Origin: an uncultured Bacteroidota bacterium
Lineage (GTDB): Bacteria; Bacteroidota; Bacteroidia; Chitinophagales; Chitinophagaceae
Reading direction: 5' to 3'
Assembly: GCA_903882805.1 (NCBI GenBank)
Contig: CAIRYK010000037.1
Span: 23,664 to 87,663, forward strand
Length of the DNA: 64,000 bases
A program made the position numbers and the translations under genes. This document shows, piece by piece, positions 54,539 through 62,804 of this stretch. A model generated the notes under the pieces. It did not search any database, had not been told where the DNA came from, and was given only the letters and a program-made list of their open reading frames with translations. How positions within the stretch are numbered: the first letter of the stretch is position 1; each line of letters starts with the position of its first letter.

Positions 54539-54570
54539 TTTGAATTTATCGCAACCGCCTATTATCTTTG
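54539..54570 (+). promoter_or_regulatory. Promoter of the 2TM protein gene
   Basis: TTTG (54539-54542), 20-base spacer, TATCTTTG (54563-54570), 24 bases before the ATG at 54595. Confidence 0.78.
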
Positions 54571-54594
54571 TCCCATCTTACTAAATAATTGACA

Positions 54595-54849
54595 ATGCCT
54601 AAGAAAATAAAACCAACGGGTAAAGACAAATCCATGTTGATATTGCATGCGGTAATTTTTGCAGTAGCTACAGCCGCATCACTTATGTTGTACGACAAAG
54701 GCGGCGATGGACATTGGGTGTACCCTTGGCCAGCATGGACAGTTGCTGCATGGGCGCTTACACTGTTGGGCCATTACTGCATTGTATTTACAAGCTACGA
54801 AGATCCGGGTTACGATACCTATCGCAAACAACAGGGTTACGATAAATAA
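54595..54849 (+). CDS. Small 2TM-domain membrane protein
   Basis: 84 residues from the ATG at 54595 (MPKKIKPTGKDKS). Two hydrophobic helices (about 14-34 and 47-67: LILHAVIFAVATAASLMLY and WPAWTVAAWALTLLGHYCIVF) are joined by a short polar loop GDGHWVYPW; a charged tail DPGYDTYRKQQGYDK follows. This is the 2TM-domain layout frequent in Bacteroidota, sometimes fused to histidine kinases; here it stands alone. Function unknown. It has both a consensus promoter and a strong terminator, so it is monocistronic. Confidence 0.78.
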   Translation: MPKKIKPTGKDKSMLILHAVIFAVATAASLMLYDKGGDGHWVYPWPAWTVAAWALTLLGHYCIVFTSYEDPGYDTYRKQQGYDK

Positions 54850-54866
54850 TTAATCAATTTTTTCAA

Positions 54867-54903
54867 AAAACGGATCAAACCAAACAGTTTGATCCGTTTT
54901 TTT
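54867..54903 (+). terminator. Intrinsic terminator of the 2TM gene
   Basis: 14-bp perfect stem (54867-54880 with 54887-54900), six-base loop, seven-T run at 54897-54903. Confidence 0.93.
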
Positions 54904-54995
54904 GTGCGCAAATAACCGTGAGCGCAAACTAATTGCAATAAGGAAGCAATGTCCATACCTATTGCGTATTGCGCTATAACAGAAACCAAATGAAG

Positions 54996-55028
54996 TTGTC
55001 TTTAAAAAGTGTTTTTACCCTAACTTTG
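54996..55028 (+). promoter_or_regulatory. Promoter of the ccmE-ccmF pair
   Basis: TTG (54996-54998), 22-base spacer, TAACTTTG (55021-55028), 49 bases before the ccmE ATG. Confidence 0.65.
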
Positions 55029-55077
55029 CCAACGGATTAATACTGCTCTTAAGCGTATAGCCGTAAATGCAAAATTT

Positions 55078-55473
55078 ATGAAAAAAACATCCATCATTCT
55101 TCTGTTACTAATAGTGGTGAGCTTGTCGGTAATAGTGAGCGTTTTCGCAGATTTTAGCACCTATGAAACTTTTACCTCTGCATCTAAAAATCCGGGTAAG
55201 AAATACTACGTAATAGGCTACCTGCAAAAAGACAAAGAGATGGAATACAACCCTCAAAAAGATGCTAACCATTTTTACTTCTACGCCAAAGACAAAGCCG
55301 GCAATATTAGCAAGGTGGTTTTCAACGGTGAGAAACCAAGAGATATTGAAAAATCGGAACAAATAGTGATGATGGGCTATCTGGATGGCGACACTTTTCG
55401 CTGCTCCAGAATTCAAATGAAATGCCCTTCTAAATACAAAAAAGACATGGTGGCTGAGGGAAGCGCGAGCTAA
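55078..55473 (+). CDS. ccmE: Cytochrome c maturation protein CcmE, CxxxY type
   Basis: 131 residues. A single N-terminal membrane anchor (IILLLLIVVSLSVIVSVFA) is followed by a periplasmic OB-fold domain (YYVIGYLQKDKEMEY ... FYFYAKDKAGNISKVVFNGEKP..IEKSEQIVMMGYLDGDTFRCSRIQMKCPSKY). In classic CcmE a His of an HxxxY motif binds haem covalently; here the corresponding site reads CPSKY with Cys near 116 and Tyr near 120, the CxxxY variant known from some bacteria and archaea. It delivers haem to the lyase CcmF. ccmF follows 123 bases downstream; ccmABCD are not in the window. Confidence 0.85.
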   Translation: MKKTSIILLLLIVVSLSVIVSVFADFSTYETFTSASKNPGKKYYVIGYLQKDKEMEYNPQKDANHFYFYAKDKAGNISKVVFNGEKPRDIEKSEQIVMMGYLDGDTFRCSRIQMKCPSKYKKDMVAEGSAS

Positions 55474-55596
55474 ACGACGAACCAAGAGTAAATAATAAAA
55501 ACACCCACTGTAACGTGTACAGTCAGTAATATAATTGTAAAGGAATAAACCTTCAGGGGATGCTACTCCGGAAGATTAGCCGCCAAAAAACTAAGA

Positions 55597-58107
55597 ATGG
55601 ATACACAGTTTGTAGGAGAACATTTGAGGCCCGGGCAACTGGGCCATTTCTTTGTAATTACATCTTTTGTGGGCGCTTTGTTCAGCGCATTCAGTTATTT
55701 GTGGGCGGTGCGTACAGAGAAATCAGCGCCCGACTCCAGCCGCACCTGGCTACTGTTTGGCAGGTCGGGTTTTGTGGCGCATTCTGCATCGGTTATCAGC
55801 ATTTTCATAGCGCTTTTTTATGTTATTGAAAATCATCTTTTCGAATATCATTATGCCTGGGAGCATTCGTCGCTCTCACTGCCGGGCAAATACCTTTTAG
55901 CCTGCTTTTGGGAAGGGCAGGAAGGTAGTTTTATGCTCTGGACGTTCTGGCATTGCCTGCTGGGCTTGGTGGTAATGCGCACGGCCAAAGGACTGGAAAC
56001 CCGCACTATGGCTATTATAGCCCTCGTTCAGGTATGTCTCGCCACCATGATACTGGGTATATATCTTGGGCCCGACATTAAAATAGGTAGTACGCCTTTT
56101 TCGTTGCTCCGCAATACTATGGGCAATGCACCCATATTTGCTATGCCCAACTACCTCGATTTTGTAACAGACGGAAACGGGCTCAATGTATCGTTGCGCA
56201 ATTACTGGATGGTAATACACCCACCTATATTGTTTTTGGGTTTTGCCAGCACCCTTATTCCTTTTGCCTATTGTATCGCAGCGCTCTGGAAAGGTGACTT
56301 CGAATCGTTTGTAAAGCCTACTATATCGTGGAGTTTATTCAACGGCGCTATTTTGGGCACGGGCATTATGATGGGTGGCGCGTGGGCTTACGAATCGCTC
56401 AACTTTGGCGGTTACTGGGCGTGGGACCCCGTAGAAAACGCGTCGCTCGTGCCATGGATAACGCTTATTGCTGGCTTGCATACGCTACTAGTGTACAAAA
56501 GCACAGGCAGGGCGCTGACGGTGACCATGTTTATGCTTTTACTCACCCACTTGCTGGTGTGGTATTCTACTTTCCTAACGCGCACAGGCATTTTAGGCAA
56601 AACATCGGTGCACGCATTCACCGGCGATGGTAAGGCGCTTACCTACCACTTGCTCATTGTAATAGCCATTTTGGTGGGCATTTCGGTTGCAGCGCTCGTA
56701 GTGCGCTGGCGCAAGCTGCCCCGCATAAAAACAGAAGAAGGCATCCTTACCCGCGAATTCTGGATGTTTATTGGGTCTGTCATACTTTTTCTTGCCTCTG
56801 TACAAATTATACTGACTACTTCTATTCCTGTGTGGGAGCCTTTGGCTAAATGGATAACCGGCAAGGAGTTTGCACCGCCGGTAGACCCGATAACTCACTA
56901 CAATAATATTCAGGTTTGGGTGGCAATAATTGTTGGACTGCTTGCCGCTACAGTATTGTTTATGAAGTACAAAACAGCCAATGCAGCTGCTTTGGGCAAA
57001 CGACTAGGAATAACTGCCATCATAGCGCTTGCCATGACAATAGGTATTGCCAAAGGGCAGCACATCAGCACATGGCAATACCAGATCATGCTTTTCTCCG
57101 CCAGTTATGGAGCAATTGCCAGCATTTACTTTGGCATATTGGTCCAAAAAGCGCGCTTCAAGCTCCTTGGCCCAAGCGTATCGCATTTGGGTTTTGCGTT
57201 AGTAATGCTGGGGGTATTGCTCTCTGCTTACAACAAGCATGCTATCTCGTTCAATACCACCGGAGAAAACTTCAACTTCGAGAAACGGACTGCTGCCGAA
57301 AAAGCCAAGGAAAACATGGAAAACGTTTTGCTTTTTCATGGTGTACCTGTGCCAATGGATGACTACTGGGCCACCTACGTAGGCGACAGCCTAAGCATGA
57401 CGGGCAAAGACAAGATCATGTACTACAAAGTAAATTTTGAACGTAAAGATTTCAAAACCAACGAAGTACTGGAGAGGTTTACCTTGTACCCCGACGCCTT
57501 CATCAACACAAAGGGTCAGGGCGTTCTAACGGTGAACCCGTCTACTAAACACTACTGGAACAAAGACATATTTACTTACATAAATGGCGGTACGCTGGAT
57601 AAGGCAAAGTCGGATACGAGTACCTACCTAAGCCATTTGCTGGGTAAAATCGGCGATACTGTTTTCCTGAAAAACGGATTTATGGTCTATCAGGGGCTTA
57701 GTAAAGAATTTAAAGACACGAAGTACAAACCTGTATCGGACAGCGACCTGGCTATAAGCGCTAAACTAATGGTGTATGACAGTATTACGGGTCCTGCGAA
57801 AGAGATAAACCCTGTATATGTATTGCGCAACAGACAGTATGTAAGCAACATAGAAGATACCGTGAGTACGCTGGATCTGTATGTGCGACTCGAGAACATT
57901 ATTGTTAAATCGCAAGACTCTGTGCTTATTGAACTGAAGGTGCGGCAAACCGACCCTAAAGACGACTTCATAGTTCTCAAAGCGCTGGTATTCCCCTACA
58001 TAAATGTATTGTGGATAGGCGTAATAGTTATGGTTTTAGGGTTCTTCATAAGTATGGGGGCAAGAATGAGCGACGTTGCGAAAACTGATAGCAAGGCGTT
58101 GCGGTAG
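55597..58107 (+). CDS. ccmF: Cytochrome c haem lyase CcmF-like protein
   Basis: 836 residues. More than ten transmembrane helices precede a large periplasmic domain (about 560-800) and a last membrane helix. ACFWEGQEGSFMLW, the conserved NYWMVIHPPILFLGFAS, and the tryptophan-rich haem-handling motif GGYWAWDPVENASLVPW near residues 270-286 are diagnostic of the CcmF/CcsA superfamily; external His residues in HPP and HLLVWYSTFLTRTG are likely haem ligands. It attaches haem to CxxCH apocytochromes in the periplasm with haem supplied by CcmE. It is longer than E. coli CcmF (about 650), owing to the enlarged C-terminal periplasmic domain common in Bacteroidota. Confidence 0.92.
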   Translation: MDTQFVGEHLRPGQLGHFFVITSFVGALFSAFSYLWAVRTEKSAPDSSRTWLLFGRSGFVAHSASVISIFIALFYVIENHLFEYHYAWEHSSLSLPGKYLLACFWEGQEGSFMLWTFWHCLLGLVVMRTAKGLETRTMAIIALVQVCLATMILGIYLGPDIKIGSTPFSLLRNTMGNAPIFAMPNYLDFVTDGNGLNVSLRNYWMVIHPPILFLGFASTLIPFAYCIAALWKGDFESFVKPTISWSLFNGAILGTGIMMGGAWAYESLNFGGYWAWDPVENASLVPWITLIAGLHTLLVYKSTGRALTVTMFMLLLTHLLVWYSTFLTRTGILGKTSVHAFTGDGKALTYHLLIVIAILVGISVAALVVRWRKLPRIKTEEGILTREFWMFIGSVILFLASVQIILTTSIPVWEPLAKWITGKEFAPPVDPITHYNNIQVWVAIIVGLLAATVLFMKYKTANAAALGKRLGITAIIALAMTIGIAKGQHISTWQYQIMLFSASYGAIASIYFGILVQKARFKLLGPSVSHLGFALVMLGVLLSAYNKHAISFNTTGENFNFEKRTAAEKAKENMENVLLFHGVPVPMDDYWATYVGDSLSMTGKDKIMYYKVNFERKDFKTNEVLERFTLYPDAFINTKGQGVLTVNPSTKHYWNKDIFTYINGGTLDKAKSDTSTYLSHLLGKIGDTVFLKNGFMVYQGLSKEFKDTKYKPVSDSDLAISAKLMVYDSITGPAKEINPVYVLRNRQYVSNIEDTVSTLDLYVRLENIIVKSQDSVLIELKVRQTDPKDDFIVLKALVFPYINVLWIGVIVMVLGFFISMGARMSDVAKTDSKALR

Positions 58108-58485
58108 CCTCGAAAATTATCAAATAAAGCTGCCATTGTCCTTTTAATTTCCCTGATAATTTCTTCATCACTTATTTTTCTGCAGTAAAGCAAGGCTCAT
58201 TTAGATGGGCATTGCTTTGCATTTCAACTGGAATTCCAACGCAAATTTCTGCAATTGCCAACCCTGGCATTTACTTTCAATTTCCCTTTTATTGGGTCAT
58301 TCCACGCTTTTTGATGCGTTTATTAACTACCAATTACAATACCTTCATACTCAATTGAGCTTTCAGAATCACTGGCAAACATATATTTTACTTCCCAATA
58401 AACAACATTGCATTTGGAATATACTAACGCAATAAAACTTAAAAACAAATACTTATATCACAAAATAAATATTCAAAAACCAACG
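58108..58485. other. Intergenic region after ccmF
   Basis: AT-rich. An imperfect hairpin (AAAGCAA/TTGCTTT, 58187-58218, with an inner GCTCAT/ATGGGC stem) could end the ccm transcript, but no T-run follows. No supportable gene. Confidence 0.4.
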
Positions 58486-58515
58486 TTGGACTTTGAAGGG
58501 CAATCTATATTTTTG
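58486..58515 (+). promoter_or_regulatory. Promoter of the metalloprotease gene
   Basis: TTG (58486-58488), 19-base spacer, TATTTTTG (58508-58515), 29 bases before the ATG. Confidence 0.65.
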
Positions 58516-58544
58516 TTAAACATAAAACGTTTAATGTAATAATA

Positions 58545-60869
58545 ATGGTCAGGAAAACTATACTCAAATGTTTGCTGGTGGCTGCCTGTTGTACAAGCTT
58601 CCAAAGCTATGCCCGTCAAAATACACCGGTTGAAACTTTTATACAACAGGTAAAAGAGACCAATACTTTTGTGAAAGTAGACTATCTGTGGAAGACAGAT
58701 AACAATTTTGACAAGAAAGAAATGCTCACAAAAGTGGAGCAGGCGCAACCATTAGTTATAGACTACAGCTTGGTTGCTAACTTTCTGCAACAAAAAAACA
58801 CTGCTATTAGTCTGGTTGTACCTAGCGTGGATGGTGGAACTTATACTATTGAAATGGCGCAATACAACTACCTGACCAACGACTTTCAGGTACACGAAAC
58901 GGGCGTGAATAACAAAGATATTAAGGCAGATTATTCACCCGGCTTGTATTATAGCGGCGTCGTCAAGGGTATTCCCGGATCGGTGGCAGCATTTTCGTTT
59001 TTCAAAAACGAAGTGTATGGTATCTTTTCTATTCCCGGCGAGGGCAACTACACATTGGTACCCAATACCATGGTAGGTCGTTATTTCGACTATAACACCC
59101 ATTATGTGCTGTATAACGACAGAGACCTGAAAATAAAAGACAAGGCGCCAAAATGCGGAGCAGATCAATTACCTGATCTGTCGCAGCAAGCAGGCAAAGG
59201 TACTACCACCCCCAACAACAATGTATATAACAACTGTAGCGAGGTGCGCGTATATGAAGTGGGCGACTGGGATATGTACACCACCAAAGGAAGTAGCACA
59301 ACCAACGTTACTAACTTTCTTACCGCAATGTTCAACAATCAGGCTACGCTGTATCGTAACGAAGGCGTGCCTATTGTGCTGAAATACATACAGGTAAATA
59401 CTGCCCGCGACAACTACCAAAATATTACAGTAGCTAACTCAAGTAGGTTTTTGGATACTTTCGGTCGTGTAACACAAAACGTAATGCATGGTTGCGATGT
59501 GGCTATTCTTGTTTCTACTGCGCTTAATGGCGGATACGGCGCTATGGGCGGCGTAGCATGGCTGAGATGTATGTGCGCCAGCTACAACTCTACCAATCGT
59601 TATGGCCCGTATGGCTTTATGAACATTGACGACAATACCACAGTAGCAAACTTCCCTACCTATACATGGGACGTAGAAGGTATGACGCATGAAATGGGAC
59701 ACATGGTAGGCTCTCCGCACACACACAAGTGCTGCTGGAACCCACCGGCACGCAACACTGCCATAGACGGGTGCTATACCATAGAAGGCACTTGCGCCGA
59801 CCCCGGCGACCCAACGCCTGCTTTAGGCGGCACTATTATGAGCTATTGCCATCTTACAAGCGCCGGTATCAATTTCACCAATGGCTTTGGCCCTCAGCCA
59901 GGCGACACTATTCGCAGATTCATCAGCTCTACTTTTGGTAGCTCGTCTGCTTGCGGAGGTCGCTATAATCCAAACATCGCTAACTCTAAAGTAAACAGAA
60001 CAATTACTGCCAACAGAGAATGTACCGACCTGGTAAGCGGTGTAAGTACAACCTACTACTGGAAAGACAACAACACTGCCGACCATGCCGACGATACGCT
60101 GGTGTTGATGCTGATAAAAAATGGCAACAATATTGGCAACCTCAATACCTCAGGCTTCTCAGTTACTGCAAGCACCATAGCCAATTACGGAACCGGGATA
60201 AGCGATACTGTAACCTTCCCGACAGGTACGGTTGGTGTGAGCGGAAACGGGTATACAATGCGCCGCTATTGGAAAATAAATGCTACTACGCCGCCCACCA
60301 GCGCTGTTGAAGTTATATTCCCATTCCTGCAGGCAGATACATCCGACGTCAACGGTAGCGTTCCCGGACCAGCTCCATTGGGCTCTTACAGAATGTACAA
60401 GGTAAATAGCCCAATAGATCCTAATCCAGCAAACAACTTCCCGGGAGCTGTTGCCGGCAACTTCTCTATTTACACTTACGGGACCGCGCCATCTACAAGT
60501 GTATGGTCGCTCACCACATCGGGTACTACTTACCTGGCCCACATGAAAATGACCAACCTTTCGGGCGGAGGAACTGGTTTCTACAATTCCGGTACGCTGG
60601 GCGGCGATATGAACATATTCTCTGAAAATACCAATGTTCATATTTTCCCCAACCCAACCGACAATCAGTGGCATGTATCGGTAGCAGAAAACACTGCTGA
60701 AACACTTACCTTCCAGCTATATACAGTAGAAGGCAAGCTACTGCAAACTAAAGTATTGCAAGCCGGAGTTATCAACACAATTGACGCTGCAGGTATAGCA
60801 TCTGGCATATACTTTTACCGCGTTATTGGCGGCGAAAAAGTAGTAACAGGTAGCTTACAGAAGAATTAA
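58545..60869 (+). CDS. Secreted reprolysin-like zinc metalloprotease with T9SS sorting domain
   Basis: 774 residues. Signal peptide (about 1-23, ending SYARQ), a propeptide-like region (about 24-210), then a metzincin catalytic domain (about 225-470). The zinc motif HEMGHMVGSPH places ligands His near 382, 386 and 392 and the catalytic Glu near 383. A Cys-rich segment follows (HKCCWNPPARNTAIDGCYTIEGTC), then MSYCHL, which is compatible with the metzincin Met-turn. A beta-rich spacer leads to the T9SS type A sorting domain (from IFPNPTDNQWHV, last ~75 residues). It is predicted to be exported and degrade extracellular protein. A cysteine in KCGADQLPD (propeptide) could act as a latency switch; this is inference. 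Confidence 0.9.
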   Translation: MVRKTILKCLLVAACCTSFQSYARQNTPVETFIQQVKETNTFVKVDYLWKTDNNFDKKEMLTKVEQAQPLVIDYSLVANFLQQKNTAISLVVPSVDGGTYTIEMAQYNYLTNDFQVHETGVNNKDIKADYSPGLYYSGVVKGIPGSVAAFSFFKNEVYGIFSIPGEGNYTLVPNTMVGRYFDYNTHYVLYNDRDLKIKDKAPKCGADQLPDLSQQAGKGTTTPNNNVYNNCSEVRVYEVGDWDMYTTKGSSTTNVTNFLTAMFNNQATLYRNEGVPIVLKYIQVNTARDNYQNITVANSSRFLDTFGRVTQNVMHGCDVAILVSTALNGGYGAMGGVAWLRCMCASYNSTNRYGPYGFMNIDDNTTVANFPTYTWDVEGMTHEMGHMVGSPHTHKCCWNPPARNTAIDGCYTIEGTCADPGDPTPALGGTIMSYCHLTSAGINFTNGFGPQPGDTIRRFISSTFGSSSACGGRYNPNIANSKVNRTITANRECTDLVSGVSTTYYWKDNNTADHADDTLVLMLIKNGNNIGNLNTSGFSVTASTIANYGTGISDTVTFPTGTVGVSGNGYTMRRYWKINATTPPTSAVEVIFPFLQADTSDVNGSVPGPAPLGSYRMYKVNSPIDPNPANNFPGAVAGNFSIYTYGTAPSTSVWSLTTSGTTYLAHMKMTNLSGGGTGFYNSGTLGGDMNIFSENTNVHIFPNPTDNQWHVSVAENTAETLTFQLYTVEGKLLQTKVLQAGVINTIDAAGIASGIYFYRVIGGEKVVTGSLQKN

Positions 60870-60877
60870 TAACAACG

Positions 60878-60932
60878 TGTTTCAATAATAGAAAGGGGAT
60901 GCCGGTGGCATCCCCTTTCTATTATTGAAACA
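60878..60932. terminator. 26-bp perfect hairpin between the metalloprotease and hipT
   Basis: Arms 60878-60903 and 60907-60932 are perfectly complementary with a three-base loop. It lies between convergent genes (stop codons at 60869 and 60967), so a bidirectional stop is likely. No T-run follows on either strand. Confidence 0.7.
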
Positions 60933-60966
60933 ATTGCAGAATTTAATACTGTGGTGAATATAGCCT

Positions 60967-61950
60967 TTACACCTTCAATAACCTGTTCTGCCTTGTTTGA
61001 TAAGCCTGCCAATAGTTGCGCTGTAAACGTTCTTTCAAGAAAGATGCGTTAACCAGCAATGCTACATCAGCCGATTTTGACAACATTTCATCCATTATCT
61101 TTTTTGTCTGTCTGTCAGTTAACCCTGCCGCCAACGCCAATGTCCTAAACTGATCTGCTATTTTCCCTTCGGCTCTGTTTTTAGGAAGCAGCCCATCTTG
61201 CAGTGCAAAGTCACTATCGTTTATATGTATTCTACTGTTCAACAAGTCGTAAGCCGGACTTAGTTTGTAGTCGCCCAAGGGTGTTTCTACAATAGAAAAA
61301 TTCTTAAAATGAGCATCACCGTTCGAAAACAAATAATTGAACAATATCAGTTTGAATAGTTTTGGAGCTTCTGTTTGGTAGGCAGGCAGATACCTTTTCA
61401 TTAGTTCAAACAGCTCCAGATAATTACCGGTATACTTGTAGTTTTCGCCATGCGTTTGCGGCGTTCGGCCTGCAAGCGAAGCGAAATCATCTTGTGCCCG
61501 CTTGGCGCCATCATCATACACATCAAAACGCTTAGTTATGTAGGCAGGCATACCATCATCAAAGAATATTAGTGCATTTTCTGCCGTTTCTATACCATAC
61601 ACCTGCCGGGCTATCTGCATAGTCAGGTGTTCATTGGCAGGCATTTGGTCGGCATTATTGCCTATTGTTGGAATAGGTTTAAGAATATACATTCCTTGCT
61701 CCCCTTCATTAGTCAACCGTAGCTTATACTTATCCAACACCGCCGACAGTTTCACCTGCACCCCCGATATAGATACTCGTTGAATGTTTTGCAAATAAAC
61801 CGTAGACCTAGGTTCGTAAACCGACTGCAGACTGAACGGCAAAATATGCGACACCTTATGCCCGCCAAAAACCCTTGAAAGACAGGTGCGACTATAAGAA
61901 CTATGGCCTGCGGCCAATGTACCGGGACAATATTGAATATCCGGCATCAT
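60967..61950 (-). CDS. HipT-like serine/threonine kinase toxin (HipA C-terminal lobe, split type)
   Basis: 327 residues. It lacks the HipA N-subdomain 1, which is supplied by the separate upstream gene. The N-terminus has the C-P-G ... C ... FGG pattern of Bacteroidota HipA-like proteins. The Gly-rich loop reads RVSISGVQVKL with an S-I-S motif at residues 60-62, the position where E. coli HipT is autophosphorylated. YILKP has the ATP-binding Lys. The catalytic loop SNGDAHFKN has Asp near 212 and Lys/Asn at 216/217; the Mg-binding SPAYDLLNSR has Asp near 235. All kinase residues are intact, so it should be active. HipA/HipT kinases phosphorylate aminoacyl-tRNA synthetases and arrest growth. 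It overlaps the hipS-like gene by four bases (ATGA). Confidence 0.85.
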   Translation of the reverse strand: MMPDIQYCPGTLAAGHSSYSRTCLSRVFGGHKVSHILPFSLQSVYEPRSTVYLQNIQRVSISGVQVKLSAVLDKYKLRLTNEGEQGMYILKPIPTIGNNADQMPANEHLTMQIARQVYGIETAENALIFFDDGMPAYITKRFDVYDDGAKRAQDDFASLAGRTPQTHGENYKYTGNYLELFELMKRYLPAYQTEAPKLFKLILFNYLFSNGDAHFKNFSIVETPLGDYKLSPAYDLLNSRIHINDSDFALQDGLLPKNRAEGKIADQFRTLALAAGLTDRQTKKIMDEMLSKSADVALLVNASFLKERLQRNYWQAYQTRQNRLLKV

Positions 61951-62276
61951 ACAGTCAGTAGTTTTACAACCCTTATAGCGCCAATAGCATCTGTTCCGGC
62001 AGCCGCCATCAACAGCCCAAAATTATCATTGGGGTCTATGCGTAATAGCGAGCAAAGCGCTTGTTTATTAGCCCCTTCGGGTAGCATATTGTAAAAAAAA
62101 GGGAACAAATAGGGCGATTGGTACTCCTTTTGCGATTTGGGTATAGTTAGGGCTATCCCCGGCTTTGCAATATCTGTAAGCCATGCATCGGAGTACGAAA
62201 ATGTAAAACTGCCATCGTTGTGCTGAAAAAGCGTTCCTGCCTCTTCGTTTTTAAACAATACTTTTGCCGTTCTCAT
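61947..62276 (-). CDS. HipS-like protein (free HipA N-subdomain 1)
   Basis: 109 residues, all of one Couple_hipA / HipA-N domain: KVLFKNEEAGTLFQHNDGSFTFSYSDAWL, IALTIPKSQKEYQSPYLFPFFYNMLPEGANKQALCSLLRI and DNFGLLMAAAGTDAIGAIRVVKLL. In single-chain HipA this is the N-terminal part of the kinase. In the tripartite HipBST system the free domain (HipS) acts as the antitoxin that binds and inhibits HipT. It is encoded between hipB and hipT with four-base ATGA overlaps on both sides, so the three proteins are translationally coupled. Confidence 0.87.
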   Translation of the reverse strand: MRTAKVLFKNEEAGTLFQHNDGSFTFSYSDAWLTDIAKPGIALTIPKSQKEYQSPYLFPFFYNMLPEGANKQALCSLLRIDPNDNFGLLMAAAGTDAIGAIRVVKLLTV

Positions 62277-62491
62277 AGGTTAGTGTTGATTTTTTTCACT
62301 TGCAAGCAAAGTTCCAGCCCAAGCACATCGGCCAATTTAGATATAGTTAGCAACGTAGCATTACCCTTTCCACTTTCCACTTGCTTCAGCGTTCGCAACC
62401 CTACCCCTGCCATATCGGCAAGCGCCTCCTGCGTTACATTCAGCATTTCCCGCCGCTGTTTCAACTGTTTTATCAATCCATCAAAGTGCAT
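62273..62491 (-). CDS. HipB-like XRE-family regulator
   Basis: 72 residues from the ATG at 62491 (MHFDGLIKQLKQRREMLNVTQEALADMAGVGLRTLKQVESGKGNATLLTI); codons further upstream are not protein-like. It is a single helix-turn-helix of the XRE type (about 7-62), ending LELCLQVKKI. HipB dimers bind operators ahead of the operon and, in the tripartite type, boost HipS inhibition of HipT. It is the first gene of the operon and overlaps hipS by four bases. It has a TATCTTTG -7 box 19 bases upstream. Confidence 0.88.
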   Translation of the reverse strand: MHFDGLIKQLKQRREMLNVTQEALADMAGVGLRTLKQVESGKGNATLLTISKLADVLGLELCLQVKKINTNL

Positions 62492-62510
62492 TATACAGCT
62501 CTTTTTTATG

Positions 62511-62518
62511 CAAAGATA
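62511..62518 (-). promoter_or_regulatory. -7 element of the hipBST-like operon
   Basis: The minus strand reads TATCTTTG, exact TAnnTTTG match, 19 bases before the hipB ATG. The -33 element is poor, as expected for a regulated promoter but also for a chance match. Operator repeats were not identified. Confidence 0.5.
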
Positions 62519-62804
62519 GGGATTTTGCGGGGAAATCATGTAGATAGTGCGGTTTGATGCACTAATTGATGTAGTTGGCTTTGTAGCAAATAGTAATTTA
62601 CAAGGTTGGGTAGTTATTATGCGATATAGGAAAAATAGATTTGTAGCTATGACAAAAATAATTTTCTGATACAAAAGGTAACTTTCATTGATTATCAATT
62701 AGTTATGAAAAAAAAGGTTTGATTATGGTACAGGTGTGAACAAAAAATGGGTTTTAACCCTTGGACGCCATAACAAGGAAAGGTTTTTGGAAATTGTTAT
62801 TAAC
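62519..62804. other. AT-rich flank of the CRISPR array, possible leader
   Basis: About 290 AT-rich bases between the hip promoter and the first repeat. It contains TAGATTTG at 62637-62644 (plus strand, no good -33) and the palindrome GGGTTTTAACCC at 62749-62760. No cas gene, no anti-repeat (tracrRNA) and no degenerate repeat were seen. Confidence 0.4.

Noticed and set aside
62519..62804. tracrRNA anti-repeat in the left flank of the array
   Set aside because: I looked for GCAAATCACAAC- or TTGAAAGCAA-like sequence on both strands and saw only short chance matches such as TAGCAAATAG.
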